The notes: generated by a model not told the origin, from the letters alone. A stretch of 64,000 nucleotides of DNA from Candidatus Saccharimonadota bacterium (GCA_028286345.1 JAQBRT010000001.1:1-64000), one strand, 5' to 3'. Shown: positions 12,572 to 19,309, counted from the stretch's first letter. Translations and numbers: made by a program.

Positions 12572-12991
12572 CTACTCGCCCAATTTAATTTCTTTACTAT
12601 ACCGCTGCTGAAGATAGTCAGCCCTAAGCCCGTTGAGCTGTTTACTCTGTTGGTGAGGATCTTCTCTAGTGCGTTCCACGATCTGCTTAGCTTTACTGAC
12701 CCATTCTTTTTCAATTAAATCAGTATCATGTGTTGTAACTGGAACAGCAGTTGTCGTTGTAGAAGGCACAATAGGCGAAACGGCTGGTGCTATGGGTGCC
12801 GGACCTTTCTGTGGCATTGGTAGTGGCATGCCTTGCGGCACTACAGCACCCGGGTTTGGGGCAAATTCAGCAGGTGCCGGAGCGGCTTCTGGCCGGTTTT
12901 GGGCAGCCTCGTTTGACGGCACGGGCGACAATTGCTCGGGCACGACGGGCGGTAAATTAAAACCAGCTTGAGGGTTATTTTGCGGTTGCAT
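12572..12991 (-). CDS. Small partner protein of the TraG-like ATPase
   Basis: The 139-residue product is Pro/Ala-rich for 90 residues, then has a compact charged C-terminus (WVSKAKQIVERTREDP followed by LRADYLQQRY). From memory, proteins with this ending are common next to type IV-like ATPases in Patescibacteria. It ends 5 nt before the ATPase start. A TATAAT box lies 9 nt before the ATG, so the mRNA is probably leaderless. The function is unknown; an adaptor role is only suggested by position. Confidence 0.7.
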   Translation of the reverse strand: MQPQNNPQAGFNLPPVVPEQLSPVPSNEAAQNRPEAAPAPAEFAPNPGAVVPQGMPLPMPQKGPAPIAPAVSPIVPSTTTTAVPVTTHDTDLIEKEWVSKAKQIVERTREDPHQQSKQLNGLRADYLQQRYSKEIKLGE

Positions 12992-13057
12992 CTACATACT
13001 ATTATAAGGGTGAACACCAAAAATCGCTAGGCTAAAACCCCTGATTTGTAGCAAGAT

Positions 13058-13414
13058 TTACGCTTGGCGCGCTTTAGAGTAGAACAGATAGACATATAAA
13101 AGCACCGCCAGAGGCACTAAAACGACTACATCGCGCAAACTCAGCTCACCCACTGAAGATAGTGCCAAACAGAGGCCGCCTGCCCCGCTAAGCATGCCCA
13201 CAAACCTGTTAGCCGGCGCTTGCGGCACCCCATATACGCTCAGTACCCGGGCAAATAGCCTTAAAAGTGCGAATAACGTGACCACCAGGAGTAAAAATCC
13301 AATTATAAGGAAGAGGGAGCTGACTTTGTCAGGGTCTGTGCCGCCAAAAAAGCAGGCATCGATCAATAATATTGCTGGTAGGTACCAAATATGCGGTTTT
13401 TTAAGGTTTTTCAA
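13058..13414 (-). CDS. Small polytopic membrane protein
   Basis: The 118-residue product has three to four hydrophobic helices (about 10-25, 32-55, 68-85, 92-110) with basic ends (MKNLKK, SKARQA). No family was recognised. The reading frame offers only a TTG start at 13414. A nearby ATG (about 13424) is out of frame and no good Shine-Dalgarno site is seen, so the start is uncertain. A structured RNA region lies immediately upstream and could be its leader. Confidence 0.5.
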   Translation of the reverse strand: MKNLKKPHIWYLPAILLIDACFFGGTDPDKVSSLFLIIGFLLLVVTLFALLRLFARVLSVYGVPQAPANRFVGMLSGAGGLCLALSSVGELSLRDVVVLVPLAVLLYVYLFYSKARQA

Positions 13415-13442
13415 GGCATTTCATGGTTTTAAAGTGTTAAAC

Positions 13443-13684
13443 GCCGGCATGCAGAAGTTCTGGTCATGCCGGCAATCGATAAAAAGGTGCCGGGACAGCA
13501 AATCCGCTCAAAAAAATAAACTATTGTAGCGCTTGCTGTCCATCGGCGGTGACTGACCGCTCTAAATGCCTTTAGGGCAAAATAGAGCGCCGACGGATTC
13601 CTCCGTAATGTTTTGTAAGCTTCCGCCCCCGCGAGGGCTTCATACTTTTAAGTTGTGACTAACTTTTTGTTTTGGTAACTTACC
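13443..13684 (-). ncRNA. Unidentified structured RNA or long leader
   Basis: On the minus strand, a consensus promoter is followed by about 240 nt dense in complementary segments. TCCGTCGGCG pairs with CGCCGATGGA (10 bp, one G-U) and encloses the hairpin CTCTA/TAGAG with inner TGCC/GGCA. GGACAGCAA pairs with TTGCTGTCC, CCGGCA with TGCCGG, and GCCGGCATG with CATGCCGGC at the end (13443-13473). No start codon with a Shine-Dalgarno site opens a sizeable frame. The T-run after the last hairpin is weak (GTTTAAC), so it may instead be the leader of the membrane protein gene at 13058-13414. No RNA family was matched; tmRNA and SRP hallmarks are absent. Confidence 0.5.
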
Positions 13685-13689
13685 CTCAA

Positions 13690-13718
13690 ATCCTAGCACG
13701 GATAAGCCTTTTTGTCAA
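13690..13718 (-). promoter_or_regulatory. Promoter of the structured RNA
   Basis: TTGACA (13713-13718) and TAGGAT (13690-13695), read on the minus strand, are 17 bp apart. Confidence 0.7.
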
Positions 13719-13882
13719 TCCGCTTGTGCTTTCTGGACATATTTTGGCTGCAATCATATCGCACCTCATTTAGTGTCCAGAGCTTACTCCTTACAGACTC
13801 GTTTAACTCTGATAGCTTAAGCGTAATCAACAGAGGTCATAAGTTATGCACAGCTTTCTATGAAATTTAACCATAAAAGTTA

Positions 13883-13911
13883 TTGACGTGCCCTCTTATA
13901 TCCTCTAATAT
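13883..13911 (+). promoter_or_regulatory. Promoter of the comM leader RNA
   Basis: TTGACG (13883-13888) and TAATAT (13906-13911) are 17 bp apart. The predicted transcript starts near 13918, at the first base of a hairpin. Confidence 0.75.
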
Positions 13912-13917
13912 AAGCGT

Positions 13918-14080
13918 AGCACTGAACAAATTAAGTGCTCAAAAACAAAAACGATCAATAGAAACAACGGCTTCTCGCAAGCCGTTGTTCCATGAAAAAA
14001 CCGCAACAAAAACAAGTAAACAAACATCTTAATTATTTCTTAAAACACCTTGTCTATCCCGAGACAAGGTGTTTTACTTT
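13918..14080 (+). ncRNA. Three-hairpin RNA ending in a terminator, upstream of comM
   Basis: From the predicted start, the RNA folds into AGCACT/AGTGCT (13918-13939), an 11-bp perfect hairpin AACAACGGCTT/AAGCCGTTGTT (13963-13989) and the terminator at 14042-14080. The segments between are A-rich and unstructured. A 32-codon frame from ATG 13992 runs through the terminator and is not convincing. The RNA is either a free small RNA of about 160 nt or an attenuator leader for comM, which has no promoter of its own visible after the terminator. Confidence 0.55.
14042..14080 (+). terminator. Intrinsic terminator or attenuator before comM
   Basis: AAAACACCTTGTC pairs with GACAAGGTGTTTT over 13 bp, followed by ACTTT. 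The start of comM lies 25 nt further on. Confidence 0.8.
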
Positions 14081-14104
14081 GTCCACGTAATACGGGAGGC
14101 CCTT

Positions 14105-15622
14105 GTGGCTGCAACTGTCAAAAGCATCAGTACCTACGGCTCATCCGGACTAGTTGTAGATATTGAATGCCACTTATCAAACAACCTCCCAATCATTGTC
14201 ATTGTTGGCTACGCCAATAAGGCCGTCAACGAAGCCCGCGACCGACTACGCGGTGCCTTTGCCACCAGCCATTTGCAGCTACCACGCAAGCGCGTCACCA
14301 TCAACCTAGCACCGGCTGATATTCCCAAGGGCGATAGCGGCTTTGACCTGGCAATTGCCATGAGCGTACTGCTTGCTAGTACCCAGCTTAAACCGTTAAC
14401 AGATACAAACACAGCATTCATAGGTGAGCTTGGCCTTGACGGTAGGCTGCGTGCAGTCCGTGGCATCATCGGCAAACTGCTGGTTGGGCGCGAGCATGGG
14501 CTAACAACTTTTTACATCCCAGCCGCCAATCTGGCGCAAGCCCAGCTAGTGCCAGGCATTACGCTTGTACCGGTCAGCAGCCTTGGGCAACTATACGAAC
14601 ATCTGGTTGGCGTTGAGCCCGTCACCCTAGTACAGACCAATGCCGGGCTGTTAGGTACTGCTGCACCACCGGCAGACAGTGAGATCAACCTGAGTGACAT
14701 CGTCGGCCAAGACCAAGCCAAACGTGCCCTTGAAATAGCAGCGGCTGGCGGACATAACATCCTACTAAATGGGCCGCCGGGCACTGGTAAAAGCATGCTA
14801 GCGAAAGCATTGGCTAGCATCCTGCCACCACTCAGCCAAGAAGAAGTATTAGAAGTGACGCATCTTCACAGCCTAGCCGGCCACGACTACGAGCATATCG
14901 TCCGCGAGCGTCCCTTCCGCTCGCCCCATCACAGTGCCAGCACCATCTCCATAATCGGTGGCAGTGCCGGTTTGCGCCCTGGCGAAATCAGCCTTAGCCA
15001 CCGCGGTGTGCTGTTTTTTGACGAATTCCCGGAGTTCAGCCGGCCCACACTTGAAGCGTTGCGCCAGCCCTTAGAAGACCGCCGCATCACCGTAGCCCGC
15101 AGTGTTGGCAGCGCCGACTTCCCGGCCAACTTTATCCTGGTCGCTACCGCTAACCCCTGCCCCTGTGGCTACTACGGCACAGATTCTGGAACCTGCACCT
15201 GCCTAGCCCCAGCCCGGGCGCGCTACAATCAAAAACTATCCGGGCCGATTATCGACCGCATAGATTTATTTTGCCACGTCGACTCGGTTGAACATTCGGC
15301 CCTGCTAGCGGACACCAGCGGCCACCCTACCGACACAGGCACACCAGCGCGCGTCAAAAAAGCGCGCGTCGTACAATTAAAACGTTTTACGACGTCCACT
15401 ACATTGAACGCGGATATGTCCAACTCCCAGCTTAAGCAGCATGCCAAACTTGGTCCCGGCACCAAAGCCGCACTCGACCGCGCCGCCGGAACCTACAACA
15501 TGTCGGCCCGCGCCTACATGCGCACGATTAAAGTCGCCCGGACCATCGCCGACCTGGCCGGCTCAGTTCACATAAACACCAACCACATTAGCGAAGCGCT
15601 CATGTACCGCCACAACCAGTAG
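14105..15622 (+). CDS. comM: ComM/YifB-family magnesium chelatase-like AAA+ ATPase
   Basis: The 505-residue protein has an N-terminal Lon-S5-like domain (GYANKAVNEARDRL and PADIPKGDSGFDLAIA). A central AAA+ module follows, with Walker A GPPGTGKSM and Walker B GVLFFDEFPEF, plus a Cys cluster near 355-375 (CPCGYYG, CTC) and a C-terminal helical domain. In Vibrio and Haemophilus, ComM is a helicase promoting branch migration during natural transformation. That role would fit the type IV pilus genes elsewhere in the window. GTG at 14105 was chosen because GGGAGG lies 5-10 nt upstream; the earlier in-frame GTG at 14069 is inside the terminator hairpin. Confidence 0.92.
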   Translation: MAATVKSISTYGSSGLVVDIECHLSNNLPIIVIVGYANKAVNEARDRLRGAFATSHLQLPRKRVTINLAPADIPKGDSGFDLAIAMSVLLASTQLKPLTDTNTAFIGELGLDGRLRAVRGIIGKLLVGREHGLTTFYIPAANLAQAQLVPGITLVPVSSLGQLYEHLVGVEPVTLVQTNAGLLGTAAPPADSEINLSDIVGQDQAKRALEIAAAGGHNILLNGPPGTGKSMLAKALASILPPLSQEEVLEVTHLHSLAGHDYEHIVRERPFRSPHHSASTISIIGGSAGLRPGEISLSHRGVLFFDEFPEFSRPTLEALRQPLEDRRITVARSVGSADFPANFILVATANPCPCGYYGTDSGTCTCLAPARARYNQKLSGPIIDRIDLFCHVDSVEHSALLADTSGHPTDTGTPARVKKARVVQLKRFTTSTTLNADMSNSQLKQHAKLGPGTKAALDRAAGTYNMSARAYMRTIKVARTIADLAGSVHINTNHISEALMYRHNQ

Positions 15623-15625
15623 CGT

Positions 15626-15654
15626 TTGACCTCTGTCGCCTTATCTGTTAAAAT
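15626..15654 (+). promoter_or_regulatory. Promoter of infC-rpmI-rplT
   Basis: TTGACC (15626-15631) and TAAAAT (15649-15654) are 17 bp apart, starting 4 nt after the comM stop. The leader before infC is about 30 nt. Confidence 0.85.
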
Positions 15655-15692
15655 GGGCGTACGTTAAAATCAACAATTTTAAGGAGAGTTCT

Positions 15693-16232
15693 ATCGCCAA
15701 ATACACCCGCCTGAATGAACAGATTCGGGCATCTCAAATGCGGGTAATCGATGAGGATGGCAAGCAGCTTGGCATCCTGAGTCGCAGCGAGGCCTTACAG
15801 TTGGCCGCCGAGCGAGATCTGGACTTAGTCGAGATTTCACCAGACGCCGACCCACCAGTGTGCAAGATCGTAGACTGGGGCAAGTTCAACTATCAGCGCA
15901 CTAAGCAGCTGCAGAAGAACCGCAAAACCGCAAAAACGCTTGAGATGAAGCAAATGCGCTTCGGGCTAAAGATTGGTGAACACGACCTCGCCATTAAAAT
16001 GGGTAAGGTCACGAAGTTCCTAGATGCCGGCCATAAGGTCAAAATCACCCTTGTTTACAGGGGCCGAGAACAGGCTCACAAGGAAATCGGATTCAAACTC
16101 GCAGAAAAGGTCATCGCTAGTTTTGGCGATACCATCGCTGTTGACCAGCAGCCATCACTGGCAGGAAAACAATTAAATTTCGTTATACGAAGCAGTGGCG
16201 CCAAGAAGGAGATCACTAATGCCAAAACTTAA
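15693..16232 (+). CDS. infC: Translation initiation factor IF-3, ATC start
   Basis: IF-3 (179 residues) binds the 30S subunit, blocks early 50S joining and rejects non-canonical start codons. The N-terminal domain (YTRLNEQIRASQMRVIDEDG) and C-terminal domain (MRFGLKIGEHDLAIKMGK, VTLVYRGRE-like) are complete. No ATG, GTG or TTG lies near the conserved N-terminus. AAGGAG at 15681-15686 is 6 nt before ATC at 15693, which opens the full conserved frame. A rare start codon matches the known AUU-based self-regulation of infC in enterobacteria. The first in-frame ATG (15738) would delete conserved residues and lacks a ribosome site. Confidence 0.95.
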   Translation: MAKYTRLNEQIRASQMRVIDEDGKQLGILSRSEALQLAAERDLDLVEISPDADPPVCKIVDWGKFNYQRTKQLQKNRKTAKTLEMKQMRFGLKIGEHDLAIKMGKVTKFLDAGHKVKITLVYRGREQAHKEIGFKLAEKVIASFGDTIAVDQQPSLAGKQLNFVIRSSGAKKEITNAKT

Positions 16233-16413
16233 GACCCACAGCGGGACCAAAGACCGCGTACGTGTCAGCAAGAACGGAAAAGTCCGTGCTGGCCACCCAA
16301 ACATGAACCACTTTCTTGGTAAGAAAAGCGGTGCCCGCAAGCGAGCCCTCACCGGCCTAACTACGCGCACCGGCAAGATTGCCAAGAATATTAAGAAGAA
16401 CCTTGGAGTATAG
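16219..16413 (+). CDS. rpmI: Ribosomal protein bL35
   Basis: The 64-residue basic protein opens with MPKLKTHSGTKDRV and ends KNIKKNLGV, as in bL35 of the 50S subunit. Its ATG lies 14 nt inside the end of infC, behind GGAG (16208-16211), so its translation is coupled to IF-3. Confidence 0.96.
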   Translation: MPKLKTHSGTKDRVRVSKNGKVRAGHPNMNHFLGKKSGARKRALTGLTTRTGKIAKNIKKNLGV

Positions 16414-16416
16414 ATA

Positions 16417-16761
16417 ATGCGAGTCAAACGAGGCGTCACCACCCGCGCCAAACACAATAAAATCCGCAAAGCGACTAAAGGCTTTAGCCACCCTAACCGT
16501 GTCAGTATCAAGCGCGGCAAGCAGGCTGTAACCAAGTCACTGCAATTCGCCACCCGCGACCGCCGCAACAAGAAGCGTACTTTCCGCCAACTGTGGAACG
16601 CCCGCATCAACGCTGCAGCCCGCATCAACGGCACCACCTACAGCGTCCTGATTGCCAACCTCAAAAAGGCCGGCATCAACCTTGACCGCAAAGTTCTCTC
16701 CGAACTAGCCGTCAACGAACCAGCGGCTTTCACCGCTGTTGTCAAAGCCGCTTCTAAGTAA
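16417..16761 (+). CDS. rplT: Ribosomal protein bL20
   Basis: The 114-residue protein matches bL20 throughout ([28 protein letters not shown]). It binds 23S rRNA early in 50S assembly and, in several bacteria, represses its own operon. It starts 3 nt after the rpmI stop in the classical order infC-rpmI-rplT, and a terminator follows. Confidence 0.97.
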   Translation: MRVKRGVTTRAKHNKIRKATKGFSHPNRVSIKRGKQAVTKSLQFATRDRRNKKRTFRQLWNARINAAARINGTTYSVLIANLKKAGINLDRKVLSELAVNEPAAFTAVVKAASK

Positions 16762-16785
16762 CCCATCTCCGGTTATGGTGCCCTG

Positions 16786-16811
16786 AGGCCTGCTTCCCTG
16801 CAGGCCTTTTT
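16786..16811 (+). terminator. Terminator of infC-rpmI-rplT
   Basis: The stem AGGCCTGC/GCAGGCCT is followed by TTTT. Confidence 0.9.
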
Positions 16812-16829
16812 GCTAGCCTCAAAACCGCC

Positions 16830-16869
16830 ATATCCCATATATAATATATGTATATCTTATAAGGGATAT
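16830..16869. repeat. 40-bp imperfect AT-rich palindrome
   Basis: The two 20-bp halves match at about 15 of 20 positions when one is reverse-complemented, including a perfect ATATCCC/GGGATAT pair at the ends. It sits between the terminators of rplT and rnpB. Its right half recurs near 19234-19270. It may be a protein-binding site or a recombination site; the function is not evident. Confidence 0.5.
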
Positions 16870-16873
16870 TAAC

Positions 16874-16897
16874 AAAAAAGCCCCGCGTAAGCGGAGC
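16874..16897 (-). terminator. Terminator of rnpB
   Basis: On the minus strand GCTCCGC pairs with GCGGGGC and a run of six T follows. It lies just past the RNase P RNA 3' end. Confidence 0.85.
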
Positions 16898-16904
16898 TGA
16901 TTGG

Positions 16905-17258
16905 TTGGTTAGACTACCTGTAAGCCGGGTTCTGTCGAGACTAGTCATCTATCTAGGCCCACTGTTGCCAGCGGGCTCGAGCGGTTTTATGATGAATCTT
17001 TAGCGGGACACTTCGAGCTTTAGGCTCAAAAAATCCATCTCCTTGCAGCAGGCAGGGTTTACCTCTTCCCTACGTCACCGTAGGCAACTGTGAGCTCTTA
17101 CCTCACTCGTTTCACCCTTACCGGTAAACCGGCGGTATCGTTTCTGTGGCACTTTCCCTAAGGTTTCCCTCGGTCGCCGTTAGCGACTGCCATTCCCTGT
17201 GCTGCCCGGACTTTCCTCGTACGAAAAACGCACGCGACCAGTCAGTAATCTAACCAAA
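16905..17258 (-). ncRNA. rnpB: RNase P RNA
   Basis: The minus strand carries the 5' block GAGGAAAGTCCGGGC and the core GCACAGGGAATGGC (17189-17220). GAGGGAAACCTTAGGGAAAG follows, and near the 3' end comes GACAGAACCCGGCTTACAGG. The P1 ends pair, GGTTAGATTAC with GTAGTCTAACC. This is the bacterial A-type layout of the ribozyme that cuts tRNA 5' leaders. A TATACT box (17263-17268) precedes it and a terminator follows. Confidence 0.95.
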
Positions 17259-17278
17259 AACAGTATACCACACCCCTG

Positions 17279-17971
17279 TTATTTTGGCGAAGTGATGTTT
17301 AGTTCTTCGTCTAAGGCGCGGTTGACGGCTGCATCGGCCAACTTGTTAAACTCGCGCGGTACGTGGTCATAGCTAATAACTTTGAAGCCCTTGGCTAGCT
17401 GGGTTATAGCGTCGTGGATTGGCCACAAATCGCGGTTGCGCACCTTAAAGATGCCTTTCATTTGGTTAACAACCAAGAGGCTGTCCATGTAGACCATAAC
17501 TTCTTTGACGCCCAGGCGTTTGCACTCTTCCAGTGCCAGCTTTAGGGCTGTATATTCAGCCTGGTTATTGGTGGTGATGCCAAGATAAACGCCTTTATCG
17601 ACGAGCACCTTGTCTTCCATATCGAGTATCACAAAACCACTAGCCGATGGGCCGGGATTGCCGCGTGAGCCGCCATCACCAAAGATCTTCACCTTTTCGG
17701 GAGCTGGCGCATCAGCAATAACTTCATCGAGGCTTTGGTCGGCAACTAGTTCATCGATTGCTTCGGCAAGCTTGCGGTCTTTATCTGTAATCGTGCTGCC
17801 GGTGGCATGCGTTACCAGCCAAATCTGCACTACGTTCCACTCATTTTCCCAGCGTGGGTGGTGCCGGTGAGCCTCGGCCAGGGCCGCGACCTCGGTCATA
17901 AACTCCCAAGCTTCCTTGAAGTCATGGAAGTTAAATTGCTTGTAGAATCCGTGCTTGGTTTCTTGCCACAT
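17279..17971 (-). CDS. Fusion: pterin dehydratase-like domain plus RNase HI
   Basis: The 230-residue protein has two recognisable halves. Residues 1-75 match pterin-4a-carbinolamine dehydratase: AEAHRHHPRW (His37, His38, Trp41) and VTHATGSTITDKD (Thr54, His55, Asp65). Residues 93-225 are an RNase HI fold with the acidic set Asp99 (GDGGSRGNPGP), Glu139 (NNQAEY), Asp163 (YMDSLLV) and Asp213 (LADAAV). RNase HI degrades RNA in RNA-DNA hybrids. No pterin metabolism is visible nearby, so the first domain may have been reused for dimerisation or nucleic-acid binding. TATGAT lies 7 nt before the ATG, suggesting a leaderless mRNA. Confidence 0.85.
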   Translation of the reverse strand: MWQETKHGFYKQFNFHDFKEAWEFMTEVAALAEAHRHHPRWENEWNVVQIWLVTHATGSTITDKDRKLAEAIDELVADQSLDEVIADAPAPEKVKIFGDGGSRGNPGPSASGFVILDMEDKVLVDKGVYLGITTNNQAEYTALKLALEECKRLGVKEVMVYMDSLLVVNQMKGIFKVRNRDLWPIHDAITQLAKGFKVISYDHVPREFNKLADAAVNRALDEELNITSPK

Positions 17972-18010
17972 AGGTTATATCATACCACGGTAGAATTAGT
18001 GGCTAGATGT

Positions 18011-18086
18011 CAGGGTGTAGCGCAGTTGGTAGCGCGTACGGCTGGGGGCCGTGAGGTCGCAGGTTCGAGCCCTGTCACCCTGACCA
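18011..18086 (+). tRNA. tRNA-Pro (GGG)
   Basis: The acceptor stem CAGGGTG/CACCCTG, D-arm, T-arm (GCAGG TTCGAGC CCTGT) and anticodon loop CTGGGGG are all intact. The discriminator is A and CCA is encoded. Confidence 0.95.
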
Positions 18087-18100
18087 TTATCGATATAAAT

Positions 18101-18130
18101 AAAAAAGACCAGTGGTTGCTGGTCTTTTTT
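18101..18130. terminator. Bidirectional terminator (tRNA-Pro and the opposite RNA)
   Basis: AAAAAAGACCAG pairs with CTGGTCTTTTTT, giving a T-run on both strands. It serves tRNA-Pro on the plus strand and the structured RNA on the minus strand. Confidence 0.9.
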
Positions 18131-18282
18131 AGTTCGCCGGGTACCGAGGTGATCACCTGAGGTATTCCCAGGTGGGCATCCGCACGCTGGACCACGGTCC
18201 AGACAGATGTTGGTCGCCCTAATGATTAGTATTCAGATAATCATTATCTCGGAAGGAAGCAGTTGCCTGCTCTACCCGACCC
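18101..18282 (-). ncRNA. Unidentified structured RNA, about 180 nt
   Basis: A TATAAT box (minus strand, 18288-18293) predicts a start near 18282, without a good -35. The RNA then folds with its ends joined: GTCGGGT near the 5' end pairs with ACCCGGC before the terminator (7 bp, one G-U), and CCGAG pairs with CTCGG inside. Internal arms are AGCAG/CTGCT, TAATGATTA/TAATCATTA and CTGGACC/GGTCCAG within CATC/GATG. CACCTG/CAGGTG forms another. The size and closed ends recall 6S or SRP RNA, but neither hallmark is present. The plus-strand string GGAAGGAAGCAG resembles the SRP loop but lacks the UCAGG side. Confidence 0.5.
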
Positions 18283-18314
18283 TTCCTATTATACAGCAAG
18301 TTCTGAGGCTAAGC

Positions 18315-18926
18315 TTAAGGTAGCCAATTAAGCACGGCTTGGTTGAGGTCGCTCAAGAAGCCACCCAAACCGCCAGCGAGCACCAGCCCAAAGACAATAA
18401 ACAATCCCAGCGGCTCAATGCTGCGCATAAAGTCTTGCAGCGGTTCCGGAGCAAAGGCGTAGAGCACCCGCGAGCCATCGAGCGGTGGGATTGGCAGCAA
18501 GTTAAACACAAACAACGCGACGTTCAGCACTACAAAGATACCAAGGGCATGGGCCAAGAAACCGCCAGGTGTTGCCCAGTTCTCAACAAACGCACCAGCA
18601 ACAGCTAATAACAGGTTAGAAAACGGTCCAGCGGCAGCAATCAGGGCAGCACCAAACTCGTCAAACTTAACAAAGCGCGGGTCAAATGGCACCGGCTTGG
18701 CGGCCAAAATTGGCGCCCCAAACAACACGATCGTCACAATAGGTAGTATCACCGTCATAACCGGGTCGATGTGGTTAAGCGGGTTAAGGCTCAGGCGCCC
18801 TTCCCGCTCAGCGGTAGTATCGCCCAATTTAAAGCCCACAAAAGCATGCATAAACTCATGCACAGACAGAGAGACCAAGATTGAAGCGATAACAATGACT
18901 AAATCTGAAAGGCTGAGGTGATCCAT
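18315..18926 (-). CDS. M50-family site-2-type membrane metalloprotease
   Basis: The 203-residue protein spans the membrane about five times. The zinc motif HEFMH is in the first helix, and the third ligand lies in NLLPIPPLDGSRV near residues 143-155, as in short M50B proteases without PDZ domains. This family cuts transmembrane segments within the bilayer; the substrate here is unknown. TATACT lies 7 nt before the ATG, so the mRNA is probably leaderless. It is transcribed divergently from rpmB. Confidence 0.88.
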   Translation of the reverse strand: MDHLSLSDLVIVIASILVSLSVHEFMHAFVGFKLGDTTAEREGRLSLNPLNHIDPVMTVILPIVTIVLFGAPILAAKPVPFDPRFVKFDEFGAALIAAAGPFSNLLLAVAGAFVENWATPGGFLAHALGIFVVLNVALFVFNLLPIPPLDGSRVLYAFAPEPLQDFMRSIEPLGLFIVFGLVLAGGLGGFLSDLNQAVLNWLP

Positions 18927-18954
18927 TCCCTCTAGTATAACAGCTACGCGGGGG

Positions 18955-18983
18955 TTGACTTACAGGGGGAAATCCGCTACAAT
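18955..18983 (+). promoter_or_regulatory. Promoter of rpmB
   Basis: TTGACT (18955-18960) and TACAAT (18978-18983) are 17 bp apart. TACAGGGG follows the -35 box, like the right arm of the element at the rRNA and rpsF promoters. Confidence 0.85.
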
Positions 18984-19019
18984 AATGCGTCGAATCATCT
19001 ATAAAGTTTAAGGATACGT

Positions 19020-19229
19020 ATGCAGAAATGTGATATCACCGGCAAGGGCAAGCAGTACGGCAGCAATGTCAGCTTTTCTCAGCGCCACACCAAGAAAGTC
19101 TGGAAGCCAAACCTCCAAAAGAAGACCCTGATGGTCGATGGTAAAAAAGTTACCCTCAAAATCAGCACCCAGGCAATCCGCACCCTCAAGAAAAAGGGTC
19201 TTCTGACCCCTTTTGAAGCCGCTAAATAA
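19020..19229 (+). CDS. rpmB: Ribosomal protein bL28
   Basis: The 69-residue basic protein opens MQKCDITGKGKQYGSNVS and contains QRHTKKVWKPNLQ, the hallmark of bL28 in the 50S subunit. It is monocistronic, with a leader of about 30 nt and AAGGA before ATG. A single Cys remains at position 4; the zinc ligands of the C+ form are otherwise missing. Confidence 0.95.
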   Translation: MQKCDITGKGKQYGSNVSFSQRHTKKVWKPNLQKKTLMVDGKKVTLKISTQAIRTLKKKGLLTPFEAAK

Positions 19230-19233
19230 CTGC

Positions 19234-19270
19234 CGCTAAGATATATGTATACCATATAGGGGATTTTACT
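19234..19270. repeat. Second copy of the right half of the 16830 palindrome
   Basis: ATATATGTATA, a TATA block and GGGGATTTTACTAAAAAA align with 16843-16879 at roughly 31 of 36 positions. Here the left arm is missing. Both copies lie just after ribosomal-protein genes, between a stop codon and a terminator. Confidence 0.4.
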
Positions 19271-19283
19271 AAAAAATGATAAG

Positions 19284-19309
19284 AAAAAGCCCGCTTACCG
19301 CGGGCTTTT
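19284..19309. terminator. Shared terminator of rpmB and the MBL-fold gene
   Basis: GCCCGC/GCGGGC is flanked by AAAAA on the left and TTTT on the right, so it can work on both strands between convergent genes. Confidence 0.85.

Noticed and set aside
13844-13852. TTATGCACA as part of a replication origin
   Set aside because: It is a single DnaA-box-like site with no cluster, no AT-rich unwinding region beside it and no dnaA or dnaN nearby.
13992-14090. 32-codon frame through the comM leader terminator
   Set aside because: It has no Shine-Dalgarno site and would need to translate through the terminator hairpin; the RNA structure explains the region better.
18245-18265. Plus-strand GGAAGGAAGCAG as an SRP (4.5S) RNA loop
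   Set aside because: The 5' side of the SRP apical helix (GUCAGG with CC facing GG) is missing, and the promoter and paired ends favour a minus-strand RNA.
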